Of a DNA stretch of 17,761 bases, positions 7,984-16,788 are shown piece by piece. Position numbers and translations under genes: made by a program. Each line of letters begins with the position of its first letter. Positions within the stretch are counted from its first letter, which is position 1. Origin of the DNA: DASXIW01 sp036497785 (GTDB lineage Bacteria; Pseudomonadota; Alphaproteobacteria; Acetobacterales; Acetobacteraceae). Location of the stretch: contig DASXIW010000033.1 in assembly GCA_036497785.1 (NCBI GenBank), positions 1 to 17,761 of the forward strand. The letters run 5' to 3'. The notes below the pieces were generated by a model. It made no database searches, was not told where the DNA came from, and saw only the letters and a program-made list of their open reading frames with translations.

Positions 7984-10900
7984 CCCTGTCCGGCCCCTTC
8001 ATCCGGCGGCCGGTGGCGACCCTGCTGCTCTCGCTCGGCGTGCTGCTGCTGGGCGTCGTGGCCTCTACCATGCTGCCCATCGCCGCCCTGCCGAATGTGG
8101 ACCGGCCCACCATTGGCGTCTATGCCACCCTGCCCGGCGCGAGTGCCGACACCGTCGCCTCCTTCGTGGCGCAGCCGCTGGAACGCCAGTTGGGCACCAT
8201 TCCCGGCATCGTGGAGATGTTTTCGTAAAGCGGCACGGGCGGCACCCAGATCACCATCCAGTTCAGCCTGGACAAGGACACCGATTCCGCCGCCGGGGCG
8301 GTGCAGGCGGCGATCAACGCGGCCGGGCCGAACCTGCCTAAAGACCTGCCGCAGCCGCCTGTTTACTGGAAGGCAAATCCCTCCGGCTTCGCCCTGAGCG
8401 CGCTGGCCATGACCTCCGATATCGTCGCCCCCAGCGATCTGTACGACTATGCCGATAGCGTCGTCGCCGAGAAGATCTCCCAGCTTGCGGGGGTGGCGCG
8501 GGTCACGGTATCCGGGGCGGAACGCAGCGCCGTGCGCATCCAGGTGCAGCCCCGCCAACTCGCCAACATGAAGCTCTCGCTGGAGGATCTGCGTGAGGCG
8601 ATCAAGGACGCGACACAGAATCTGCCCAAGGCTCGTTTGCCTCGGGCGATGTCAGCTACGCCATCGCCGCCAACGACCAACTGGTCAAGACAGCGGATTA
8701 CGCGGATATCGTGGTGGCCTATCGCGGCGGGGCGGCGGCGCGGCTGCGCGATGTGGCCAATGTCACGGACAGCGTCATCGACGACAAGCTGGCGGGCTGG
8801 GTGGGCAACCGGCGCGCCGTGGTGATCTATGTCTACAAGCAGCTCGACGCCAATGTGGTGCAGACCGTGGATGCGGTGAAGGCGATGATGCCGGATCTGC
8901 AACGCTGGCTGCCGCCATCGGTGAAAGTCAGCGTGGTTTACGACCGCACCACCCTGATCCGCACCCCCATCGCCGATGTGCAGAAAACCGTCGCCATCGC
9001 CATCGTGCTGGTGGTGCTGGTGGTGGGCCTGTTCCTGCGGCGATTCTGGGCGACGGCGATCCCGGTCTTCACCATTCCCGTGGCCCTGGCTGCCACTTTG
9101 GTGGCGATGGCGGCCGCCGGCTACAGCCTGGACAATCTGTCGCTGATGGCGATCACCATCGCCATCGGCTTCATCGTGGACGACGCGGTGATCATCGTGG
9201 AAAACGTGATTCGCCGCATGGACGAAGGCGCGGGACCGACCCAGGCCGCACTCGACTGCGCCCGACAGATGGGCTTCACCATCGTGGCAATCACCGGGGC
9301 GTTGATCGCGGCCCTGCTGCCCGTGCTGCTGATGCCCATATTGTCGGGCGCTATTTCCGCGAATTCGGCGTGACGCTGGCCGCCGCCATCGCAGCGTCGG
9401 CCATCGTGTCGCTCACGCTCACGCCTATGCTGTGCACCCGCCTGCTCGCCTTGGGCGGCCGACGTCACGGCGGGGGCGCGGATGGGTGGCCGTTGCGCGC
9501 CTATTTGCACAGCCTTGACTGGTCGCTGCGCCACCCCGCGCTGATCGTCTCTACGCTGTTGATCGTCGCCGCCGCGTCCGCGGGGCTGTATGTGCTGCTG
9601 CCCAAGGGCTTCATGCCGACACAGGATACCGGCATTCTGCAAGTGCGCGTCACCATCGCCAACATCTCCTTCGCCGCCATGGAATAATTGCAGACCGACT
9701 CCGTGGCCGCCGTGCTGAACGACAAGGCGGTAGCGGGCCTCACCTCCTATATCGGCACCGATAACGGAACGGCGCTGAGCGTCGGCTTCATGCAGGTGAA
9801 CCTCAAGCCGCTGGACCAGCGCCCGCCCATCGGCCAGGTGATCGGGCGGCTGCGCGGCGAACTCGCCAAGGTGGAGGGCATTCGCGTCTTCTTCACGCCC
9901 TATCAGGATCTCAATGTCGGCGCGCAGAGCTCCTCCTCCCGCTCCTCCTCCCGCTACCAATACACGCTCAGCGGCAGCAATCCGGCGGAGGTAGAACGCT
10001 GGGCAGAAATCATGCACCGGCGCATCGTGCGCATGGCCGACATCACCGATGTGATCGGCAGCGATGAGACCAGCGGGTTGCAGGCCGGCATGGAGATCGA
10101 CCGGACCCGCGCGGCCTCGTTGGGCATCACGCCCACGGCCATCGACAACACGCTGTATGACGCCTTCGGCCAGCGCCAGATTCTCACCATCTATTTGCCT
10201 TCCAACTATTCCCGCGTGATCCTGGAGGTCGATCCGGCCGCCCAGGGCGATCCCTCCGTGTTCGACCAGGTCTATGTGCCGGGCGCGAAAGGCCAGGTGC
10301 CGCTGACCACGCTGATGCGCCCGCGCCGCGCCCATGCGGCGATGTGGATTCGCCACGACGACCAGTTTTCCGCCAGCACCATTTCCTTCGACATGAAGCC
10401 CGGCAAATTTATCGGCGACGGCATCGCCGCCATTCGCGCGGCCGAGGCCACGGTGCATCTGCCGGACGACATCAAGGCGGAATTCAAGGGCGAGGCCGGC
10501 GAGGCGAACAAATCCGGCAACCAACAGATGCTGTTCCTGGGCGCGATCTTCGCCGTGTATGTGGTACTGGGCATATTGTACGAAAGCTACGCCCACCCCT
10601 TCACCATCCTGTCCACCCTGCCCTCCGCTTTGTTCGGCGCGCTGCGCGGGACGGGATCCGAATTCACCCTGATCTCGGCAATTGCCTGCGTGCTGCTGGT
10701 CGGCATGGTGATGAAGAACGCCATCATGATGGTGGTTTTCGCGCTGGACGCGCAGCGGCGCGAGGGGATCGGCGCCACGCCGCCCGGCTGCGGGTTCGCC
10801 CGATCGTCATGACCACGCTGGTGGCGATGTTCAGCGCCATTCCGCTCGCCATCGGCCTGGGCCCGGGCCATGAGCTGCGCCAGCTGCTTGGCATCGTCAG

Positions 10901-11018
10901 CGTCGGCGGCCTCGCCCCATCCCAGGTACTGACGCTGTACACCACCCCGGTGATATTCCTGCTCGTCGCCAGACTGGCGGCACGGCGCCGCCACGGGCGC
11001 GAACCAATCCCGACCTGA
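7980..11018 (+). pseudogene. mdtC: MdtC-like RND pump subunit, multiply disrupted
   Basis: Second transporter subunit of the MdtABC complex. Recognisable pieces include TM1 (FIRRPVATLLLSLGVLLLG), LDNLSLMAITIAIGFIVDD with the TM4 aspartate pair, VLLPKGFMPTQDTG, VGFMQVNLKPLDQRPPIG, FFTPYQDLNVGAQ, LYDAFGQRQILTI and the terminal LTLYTTPVIFLL. Lesions are TAA at 8226-8228 (Ser TCA expected), loss of one G near 8630, loss of one G near 9337 (CCC GAT became CCC AT), TAA at 9685-9687 (Gln CAA expected), and a small out-of-frame deletion near 10775-10785. There is also a 12-base tandem duplication at 9929-9952, in frame. With mdtA and mdtB also broken, the whole pump is dead. The gene ends at TGA 11016-11018, 26 bases before the YihY gene. 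Confidence 0.9.
9929..9952 (+). repeat. Perfect 12-base tandem duplication inside the mdtC remnant
   Basis: GCTCCTCCTCCC occurs twice back to back (9929-9940 and 9941-9952), turning the family's SSSSRYQY segment into SSSSRSSSRYQY. It is in frame and looks like replication slippage in a relaxed gene. Confidence 0.75.
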
Positions 11019-11044
11019 TTTGTTGTACCCCCAGGGGAAATACC

Positions 11045-11920
11045 ATGGCACTGCTGCGGCAATGCTGGACGATGGGGAAAGACACGGTGGTGGCGTTCGT
11101 CGATGACGGCGCGCTGAGCCGGGGTGCCTCAATCGCGTTCTACACGGTCATCTCCATCGCCCCAGTACTGTTCATCGTGATCGCCATCGCCGGCCTGGTG
11201 TTCGGCGATGACGCCGCCCAGGGCGCGATTGTGCATCAGCTAAGCGGGTTGATGGGACGCGAAAGCGCGGAATTGCTGCAAAACGCCATTAAGAGCGCGT
11301 CGGGAACCCGGTCAAGCGTGATTGCCACCATCATCGGCGTGGTGGTGCTGCTGGTCGCGGCATCGGGCATGTTCGGAGAGATACAGACGGCGCTGAACGC
11401 AATCTGGAAGGCCCAGCCCCAGGGCACCACCGTCTCCCGCCTGATCCGCTCGCGCGTCGTCAGCCTCGGCCTGGTGGTCGCACTGGGGTTTCTGCTGCTG
11501 TTGTCACTGGCGACCAGCACCGTGCTCGCCGCGCTGCGCGGCTATGCCGACGAATTCCTGCCGTTCAGCACGCAGATTCTCGAAGTCGTGAATTTCTTCA
11601 TCTCGTTCGCGCTGGTCGCGGGACTGTTCGCCGCGATCTACAAGATGCTGCCGGATTGCGACCTCGACTGGCACGATGCGGCGGTGGGCGCGCTGGTGAC
11701 GGCGCTGCTGTTCACCATCGGCAAATACATGATCGGCCTGTATGTCGGCAGCAGCGTGGTGGCCTCCGCCTACGGCGCGGCGGGGGCACTGATCGTGATC
11801 CTGCTATGGATTTATTATTCCGCCCAAATCTTCCTGCTGGGGGCCGAGTTCACCAAGGTTTACGCCGATTATCGCGGCCGGCGCAAAGCCCGGGCGCGCA
11901 ATCCCGCCGAGGTGGCGTAG
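11045..11920 (+). CDS. YihY/BrkB family inner-membrane protein
   Basis: A 291-residue polytopic membrane protein of the YihY/virulence factor BrkB family (formerly mislabelled ribonuclease BN). Family hallmarks are the N-terminal segment ASIAFYTVISIAPVLFIVIA (about residues 28-47) and the C-terminal block ILLWIYYSAQIFLLGAEFTK, followed by a basic cytosolic tail. I count about six hydrophobic segments, at roughly residues 33-52, 92-110, 140-162, 183-203, 218-238 and 245-268. Function in the family is unsettled; serum resistance and envelope lipid or solute transport roles have been proposed. Start is supported by AGGGG at 11033-11037, seven bases upstream. It lies 26 bases after mdtC in the same direction, so it may depend on the old operon promoter or an internal one. 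It is intact and full length. Confidence 0.88.
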   Translation: MALLRQCWTMGKDTVVAFVDDGALSRGASIAFYTVISIAPVLFIVIAIAGLVFGDDAAQGAIVHQLSGLMGRESAELLQNAIKSASGTRSSVIATIIGVVVLLVAASGMFGEIQTALNAIWKAQPQGTTVSRLIRSRVVSLGLVVALGFLLLLSLATSTVLAALRGYADEFLPFSTQILEVVNFFISFALVAGLFAAIYKMLPDCDLDWHDAAVGALVTALLFTIGKYMIGLYVGSSVVASAYGAAGALIVILLWIYYSAQIFLLGAEFTKVYADYRGRRKARARNPAEVA

Positions 11921-11935
11921 CGCCCCCACCCCGGC

Positions 11936-11945
11936 AGGGTACCCT
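11936..11945. terminator. Small palindrome between convergent genes, weak terminator candidate
   Basis: AGGGTACCCT is a perfect 10-base palindrome in the 23-base gap between the ends of the convergent YihY and hydrolase genes. It has no U-run on either side and no loop, so a terminator role is only a positional guess. Confidence 0.15.
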
Positions 11946-13062
11946 ACAAAATCGCCGAATGGACGAAATTGCTGACCACATCCAGCCGCAGGCTGTGCCA
12001 CGGATCGGGAATGCGGCAATTGGTCAGATAGGCGAAGGACACACCGGATTCCGGATCGCCCCAACAATAGGAACTGCCGACACCGCCATGCCCGAATGTG
12101 GTGGGCGAGGCGAAGCTGCCCAGCCCGCGCACCGTCTCCGTGGTGCCGCGCAGATGCGGGCCGATGCCGCGATGCATGGGCATACCCATGTACCCGTCCA
12201 CCATGTCGCCGGTCCAGTTGCGGATGGCATAGCCGAGCGTGCGCGGCCCCAATAGGCGCGTGCCACCCAGTTCGCCGCCCTGCAGCATCATCTGATACAG
12301 CGAGACCATCGCCCGCGCCGTCGCGTAGCCGCCGGCACCGGGCACGCCGGCCTTTTTCCAGGCCAGGGAATTATTATCGGCGATCGGCTTCACCCCAGCC
12401 CCATCCGGCTCGTGCATATCCGCCGTCCGCGCCATCGCCGGATCGGGCAGGCCCACCATCAGCTCGTTCTGCAAGCCCAGCGGGTCAATCACCGTCTCGT
12501 GGATCACCCGGCGATAATCCTGTCCGGTCAGCGCCTCGATCAGCACCGCGGCGGTCCAATGCGCCGAGGTGCCGTGATAAACAAGCCGCGAGCCCGGCGT
12601 CCATTCCAGGCTGAAATCGCACACCGTCTCGGCCAGCAGCTTGTGATCCTCCCACGCCGCCGGCGGCACGATGGCGCCGGGGAAGCCGCCGCGATGGGTC
12701 ATTACCTGCAAGATCGTCACATCGCCCTTGCCGTTACGGGCGAAGGCCGGCACATGCGCCGCCACCCGGTCCGTGAAGCGGAAATACCCACGCTCGGCCA
12801 GCACCCACAGGCAGGCGGCCGTCACCACCTTGGTGTTGGAATAGAGCAGCCATAGCGTGTCCTCGCTGGCCGGGCGATCCAGCGTGGCGTTGCCGAAGCT
12901 ACGGAACGCCGCCAGCTTGCCGTGCCGCGCAATGGCGAATTGCGCGCCGGGATAACGCCCTTCCACAATATGCCCCTCGATCAGCGTGCTCAGCCGCTCG
13001 ATCTGTTCGGGCCGCAATCCGGTGGATTTCAAATCGGTGACGGGCATCGAAAATGCGGCCAT
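11944..13062 (-). CDS. Beta-lactamase-fold serine hydrolase (class C-like esterase)
   Basis: A 372-residue member of the serine hydrolase/beta-lactamase (class C penicillin-binding-protein-like) family. The nucleophile motif SxxK is seen as SNTK (S75, K78). The second catalytic motif is Y162 in VYHGTSAHW, in place of the YxN of true lactamases, and the third is HGG at 325-327 (FGHGGVGSSYCW). No signal peptide is visible, so a cytoplasmic esterase or amide hydrolase of the EstB type is more likely than an antibiotic-inactivating beta-lactamase. I chose the ATG at 13062 over the longer frame to 13146 because GGGGAGG sits seven bases upstream (13070-13076) and the extra 28 residues have no family resemblance. 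Its end is convergent with the YihY gene, 23 bases apart; it is divergent from the epimerase gene. Confidence 0.88.
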   Translation of the reverse strand: MAAFSMPVTDLKSTGLRPEQIERLSTLIEGHIVEGRYPGAQFAIARHGKLAAFRSFGNATLDRPASEDTLWLLYSNTKVVTAACLWVLAERGYFRFTDRVAAHVPAFARNGKGDVTILQVMTHRGGFPGAIVPPAAWEDHKLLAETVCDFSLEWTPGSRLVYHGTSAHWTAAVLIEALTGQDYRRVIHETVIDPLGLQNELMVGLPDPAMARTADMHEPDGAGVKPIADNNSLAWKKAGVPGAGGYATARAMVSLYQMMLQGGELGGTRLLGPRTLGYAIRNWTGDMVDGYMGMPMHRGIGPHLRGTTETVRGLGSFASPTTFGHGGVGSSYCWGDPESGVSFAYLTNCRIPDPWHSLRLDVVSNFVHSAIL

Positions 13063-13193
13063 GGAAAATCCTCCCCAGGGAATGAACCCAGGATCGGCCG
13101 GATCGCCCGAGCCGGCAAGATGCCCGGCGTCTTGCGGCGGCGGCAAAGTTGCGCCAGCCTCAGGGCGGACACGGCGGATAAAAAAGGCAACAC

Positions 13194-14225
13194 ATGCATA
13201 TTCTCGTCACCGGCGCCGCCGGGATGATTGGCCGCAAGCTAGTGAACCGCATGGTGGCGGAAGGCGCGATCGGCACGCACCCCCTCACCGCCCTCACCTT
13301 GACCGATATCGTGGCCCCGCTTCCCCCCGCCGGCTTCACCGGCCGCGTCGTCACGCGCGAGGCCGACCTGTCCGTGCCCGGCGAGGCGGAACACTGCCTC
13401 GCCGGCCGCCCGGACATCATCGTCCACCTCGCCGCCATCGTCTCCGGCGAGGCCGAGGCCGATCTAGAAAAAGGCTATCGCGTCAATCTCGACGGCACCC
13501 GCCTGCTGTTCGACGCCATTCGCCGCATCGGCGACGGCTATAAGCCGCGCGTCGTGTTCACCTCATCGGTGGCCGCCTATGGCCCGCCCTTCCCCGCTTT
13601 GGTGCCGGACGATTTCCGCACCACGCCCACCACCAGCTACGGCGCGCAGAAGGTGATGGGCGAGGCCCTGCTGAGCGACTATTCCCGCCGCGGCCTGATG
13701 GACGGCATCGCCATCCGCCTGCCCACCATCTGCATCCGCCCCGGCAAACCCAACAAGGCTGCCTCCGGCTTCTTCTCCGGCATATTGCGCGAGCCGCTGA
13801 TCGGGCAGGAAGCCATCCTGCCCGTCGGCGAGGAAGTGCGCTGCTGGGTCGCCAGCCCCCGCGCCGCCGTGGGCTTCCTGATGCACGCCGCCACCGCCGA
13901 CCTCGCCCCGCTCGGCGCGCGGCGCGCGCTGATGATGCCCGGCCTGTCCGTCGCCGTGGGCGAACAAATCGCCGCCCTGCGCCGCGCCGCCGGTGAGAAC
14001 GCCGTGAAGCTCATCCGCCGCGAACCCAACCCAACCATCGCCGCCATCGTTTCCGGCTGGGCAGTCGCCTTCGATCCGCAACGCGCTTTGGCCCTCGGCT
14101 TCCGGGCCGAAAGCTCGTTTGATGAGATCGTGCGGGTGCATGTCGAGGACGAGCTTGGGGGGAACGTCGGGCAAGGAAGGGGGGGGCAGGGCTCTGCCCT
14201 GGACCCGCTCAAGGCAGAGCCTTGA
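13194..14225 (+). CDS. denD: NAD-dependent epimerase/dehydratase, D-erythronate dehydrogenase-like
   Basis: A 343-residue extended short-chain dehydrogenase. The Rossmann dinucleotide motif is TGAAGMIG (G7, G10, G13), with D38 positioned to bind the NAD ribose. Catalytic residues are the serine in VFTSSVAAYG (S124/S125) and the YxxxK pair in SYGAQKVMGE (Y149, K153). The segment AIRLPTICIRPGKPNKAASGF and the overall pattern match the DenD group, which oxidises D-erythronate to 2-keto-D-erythronate in tetronate catabolism; other sugar-acid dehydrogenases in this group cannot be excluded, and no kinase or isomerase partners of that pathway are in the window. The family ends around HVEDELGG. The extra tail GQGRGGQGSALDPLKAEP comes from the adjoining repeat element, which also supplies the stop codon. 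The Shine-Dalgarno is weak (AAAGGCA). Confidence 0.8.
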   Translation: MHILVTGAAGMIGRKLVNRMVAEGAIGTHPLTALTLTDIVAPLPPAGFTGRVVTREADLSVPGEAEHCLAGRPDIIVHLAAIVSGEAEADLEKGYRVNLDGTRLLFDAIRRIGDGYKPRVVFTSSVAAYGPPFPALVPDDFRTTPTTSYGAQKVMGEALLSDYSRRGLMDGIAIRLPTICIRPGKPNKAASGFFSGILREPLIGQEAILPVGEEVRCWVASPRAAVGFLMHAATADLAPLGARRALMMPGLSVAVGEQIAALRRAAGENAVKLIRREPNPTIAAIVSGWAVAFDPQRALALGFRAESSFDEIVRVHVEDELGGNVGQGRGGQGSALDPLKAEP

Positions 14226-14231
14226 GAATCC
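14198..14231 (+). repeat. Left copy of the 34-base hairpin repeat
   Basis: Holds the stem TCAAGGC / GCCTTGA around AGA, and overlaps the final codons and TGA (14223-14225) of the epimerase gene. A longer alternative hairpin, GGCTCTGCC (14189-14197) with GGCAGAGCC (14213-14221), can also form here. Confidence 0.8.
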
Positions 14232-14356
14232 ATTACTGTCTTGGTCGGATCGATGTGCCTCAGGTGAAAACCACGGGATCTCGACGAAGAGAGCGGCAAA
14301 GCCCCAAAAAAATGTCGAAAACGAAACGATGATGGCCTGCGGCGCTAGAAAGTATA

Positions 14357-14390
14357 GGATTTTCAAGGCCCCGCCTTGAACGGGTCCAGG
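14357..14390 (-). repeat. Right copy of the 34-base hairpin repeat
   Basis: Reverse complement of the left copy with four substitutions, loop GGG instead of AGA. It carries the final codons and TGA (14363-14365) of the methyltransferase-glycosyltransferase gene. The substitutions conserve both hairpin arms, as expected of a structured repeat. Confidence 0.8.
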
Positions 14391-16699
14391 CCGGAGATGC
14401 CCAAGGTTCCATCGGCACCCTTCGCCGATGGAATGGCGCCGGAGGGAGAGCCGTGGCCTTCCGTCGCCTGAAGCGCCGTAGCCACCCGGTCGAACACCAT
14501 TTCCGGCGTGATCGACACCATGCAGGCATGTTCGTTCACGCAATCGGCGATCGCGTCCGAGTGGCATGGCGAGCAGGCCATATCGAAGGTGATGGTGGTT
14601 ACGTCGCGGCCGCGCGGGGCCCATTCTTCCACCACATGGCTGCCTGAGAACAGCACCAGCACTTTCGCGGCGCACGCCGCGGCGTAATGCGCGATACCGG
14701 AATTATTGGCGATCACCAGCGCGCTTTGCGCGAACAGCGTGGGCAAGGTTCCCCAGGGTGTCACGCCGGCCAGGTTGATCACGCCCGGATCGTTGTCGCA
14801 GGCGAAGACGATTTCGTTCAACGCAACGTGTTGCTCGGCCGAGCCGAGCAGCGCGACGGGGCGGCCCAGCCTCTCGCGGATCATCCGCGCGAGCCTCGCG
14901 TAGCTGTCCAGGGGCCAGTCGCGCATGGAGGAATTGCTGAGCGGCGCGAGGCAGACCAGCCCCGTCGTGCCGCCGCCCGCCTGGAGCAATGCCAGCGCCG
15001 ACGCTGCCAGCGGCAGCGCGGAGCGGAGCGCTGCGGGATAATCGGTGCCCACCACCCGCTCGTGCATCAGATGTTCCAGCAGCGAGAGTTGCTCGCCCAT
15101 ATGCAGCCGCGTCGCCCGATCCCGCTCCGAGCGGCCATGGCTGGTGCAGGTCACGGTAACGCCCAGGAAGTAGAACGATCCCTCATAGTGCTTGCCGATT
15201 GTCCGGGTCCGGAATTCGAGCAGACCGGCCTCGTCGGTATTGGCGAAATGGATGGTCAACCGGCCGACCTGCAGAGCGTCGCGAGTGTTCCGATCGAGGG
15301 TCGCCACCGCAAGGCGCTCAGGGGATCGCGCGATATCGAACTCGATGGCGGATGCCACCGGCTGGTCGTCCAGCGCTTTCGCCACGAAGTGAAAGGTGAC
15401 GTCGTATTCGCCTTCCGGCAGGGCGATGTACGGCCCCCAGAAGACGAAATTATCCGTCTCGCTGAAATCGGTAACCATATAGAACGGCACCTCGGCCGGC
15501 GAGCGACCCAAGAACTTGCTGGCGGGCAGCACGGGGTTGCGCCGCGCTTGCCGGTCCCATACCGGATCGGTCGCGGCGGGCAATGGCAGAGCGATATCCA
15601 GATAGGGCGCGGTGGCCACGGACCCCAGGCCGCAGCGTATCGCCGCATCCACGTGCTGTAACAGGAAGCGCGTATCATCGGGCACCCGCATATCGATCGC
15701 CACGTCGTAGCGGCCGGCGACGATGCGCTTGAACACGTCGATCGGCGTGTGCGGCTCGCCGTCCCAGACCCCTAAGTTCCGCGGAAAGAAGTCATAGGTC
15801 TCGATCCGGTCGAAAACGCCGATTTCACTGGCGGAAATCCGGTTCCAGGAGCCGCAGATCAGGGTGATCTCGGCATCCGGAAAGTCGGCGCGCAGCGCGC
15901 GCAGAGCCGGCATGCCAATCAGGAAGTCGCCGAGATGATCCAGCTTCAGCACCAATATGCGCCGGCGCTCTTCCATCGCGGCGGGGCGTTGCAGCGCGCG
16001 CAGGGCCCCCTTCGCGGCCGCCAGCGGGTCTTCGGCCGGCGGCATCAGCCCGTCGCCGGGCGCGGCCAGGCGCCAGCCGGGCCGGGCGATCTTCTCGACG
16101 ACGAGTTCGATTTCGTAACAGCCACCGGCATGCCTGTCCGGCCCGATCGAATAATCGTAACCGAGGTCATTATCGATCATGTGGCGGATGCGATAGCTGT
16201 TGGGTTCAAGCGAATCCTGCAACTCGGCCAGCAGCGAGGCCGGGGTATAGAACCGCTTATGGTCCGCGTTGAAGCGCGAGGGCAGCGTGACCCGCTTTTC
16301 GTACAGAAAAGCGTGCGGCACCGCGATCACCAGAAAGCCGCCCACCCGCAGCACCCTGAACCAGTCGCGGAAGGCATTCTTGAAATCGGGGATGTGTTCC
16401 AGGCAGTGGCTGGCGAAGACGGCGTCTTGGCTGCCTTCTGCAAACGGCAGGGTGCGGCCGTCATAGCCGGGATAGTCCAGTTCTATCCCGATGGCCTGCG
16501 GCACCACGGGCACGACATCTTCGATATAGCCCCTGTAGCCGATATCCATAATGGCCGGGCCGAACAGATATTTGTCGATGAAGCCGCTATCCAGTCTAAG
16601 CGCCAGGGTCTTGCTGGCTTCCTCGCCGATACGGCGCTGTTTCATCGCCCGCCGCGCACCGCCCTGGAACAAGCCGCCAAGCCGTACGGATGGAGCCAT
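14363..16699 (-). CDS. Methyltransferase-glycosyltransferase family 9 fusion with a beta-rich insert
   Basis: A 778-residue, apparently cytoplasmic fusion. Residues ~45-205 form a class I SAM methyltransferase of the type 11 kind (TLPFAEGSQDAVFASHCLEH at 83-102, then VLRVGGFLVIAVPH). Residues ~246-375 are the first Rossmann half of a family 9 (heptosyltransferase-like) glycosyltransferase (RILVLKLDHLGDFLIGMPAL). Residues ~400-520 are a strand-rich insert (NFVFWGPYIALPEGEYDVTF) resembling a carbohydrate-binding-type beta-sandwich. Residues ~578-745 are the second GT9 half (NNSGIAHYAAACAAKVLVLF, then CSPCHSDAIADC). Likely role is sugar transfer and methylation on a surface polysaccharide or glycan. 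I chose ATG 16699, preceded by GGGGGGA, over an in-frame TTG at 16711. The last eight residues come from the hairpin repeat. Confidence 0.85.
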   Translation of the reverse strand: MAPSVRLGGLFQGGARRAMKQRRIGEEASKTLALRLDSGFIDKYLFGPAIMDIGYRGYIEDVVPVVPQAIGIELDYPGYDGRTLPFAEGSQDAVFASHCLEHIPDFKNAFRDWFRVLRVGGFLVIAVPHAFLYEKRVTLPSRFNADHKRFYTPASLLAELQDSLEPNSYRIRHMIDNDLGYDYSIGPDRHAGGCYEIELVVEKIARPGWRLAAPGDGLMPPAEDPLAAAKGALRALQRPAAMEERRRILVLKLDHLGDFLIGMPALRALRADFPDAEITLICGSWNRISASEIGVFDRIETYDFFPRNLGVWDGEPHTPIDVFKRIVAGRYDVAIDMRVPDDTRFLLQHVDAAIRCGLGSVATAPYLDIALPLPAATDPVWDRQARRNPVLPASKFLGRSPAEVPFYMVTDFSETDNFVFWGPYIALPEGEYDVTFHFVAKALDDQPVASAIEFDIARSPERLAVATLDRNTRDALQVGRLTIHFANTDEAGLLEFRTRTIGKHYEGSFYFLGVTVTCTSHGRSERDRATRLHMGEQLSLLEHLMHERVVGTDYPAALRSALPLAASALALLQAGGGTTGLVCLAPLSNSSMRDWPLDSYARLARMIRERLGRPVALLGSAEQHVALNEIVFACDNDPGVINLAGVTPWGTLPTLFAQSALVIANNSGIAHYAAACAAKVLVLFSGSHVVEEWAPRGRDVTTITFDMACSPCHSDAIADCVNEHACMVSITPEMVFDRVATALQATEGHGSPSGAIPSAKGADGTLGISGLDPFKAGP

Positions 16700-16788
16700 T
16701 ATTCCCCCCAATTTCCGCGGTTACCGAAACGGTGAACGCCCCGGTGGCCCACAAGTTGCCCGGGCCGGCGGGGGGAAGGCGCGAGGCG

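Larger units (their letters stand above)
14198..14390. mobile_element. MITE/REPIN-like element with 34-base inverted repeats
   Basis: The 34 bases at 14198-14231 recur as a reverse complement at 14357-14390 with 30 of 34 identical. Each copy holds a perfect small hairpin, TCAAGGC-NNN-GCCTTGA. Between them lie 125 bases with no gene. The whole, 193 bases, has the form of a short non-autonomous element or paired REP (REPIN). The two copies encode the last residues and stop codons of both convergent neighbours: LDPLKAEP for the epimerase and LDPFKAGP for the glycosyltransferase. It may act as a bidirectional terminator as well. No target-site duplication was identified. Confidence 0.6.

Noticed and set aside
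5210..9687. In-frame TAG and TAA codons as recoding or a variant genetic code
   Set aside because: Both TAG and TAA are involved, at positions where ordinary Ser, Lys and Gln codons are one change away, and frameshifts occur in the same genes. Neighbouring genes use TAG, TAA and TGA as normal stops.
9121..10596. Long minus-strand open frame (491 codons) opposite mdtC
   Set aside because: It is antisense to recognisable RND sequence, rich in His, Arg, Gly and Gln as GC-rich shadow frames are, and has no family resemblance.
11944..13062. Antibiotic-resistance beta-lactamase
   Set aside because: There is no signal peptide and the second motif is Tyr-His-Gly rather than Tyr-x-Asn, so an esterase-type hydrolase is the better call.
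14305..14315. A-run in the repeat element as a minus-strand intrinsic terminator T-run
   Set aside because: No GC-rich stem precedes the T-run on that strand.
13563..14675. Minus-strand open frame of 370 codons across the epimerase end and the repeat element
   Set aside because: It is antisense to the epimerase and out of frame with the glycosyltransferase. The segment inside the element (FFWGFAALFVEIPWF) looks protein-like but is confined to the 125-base interior and has no start of its own.
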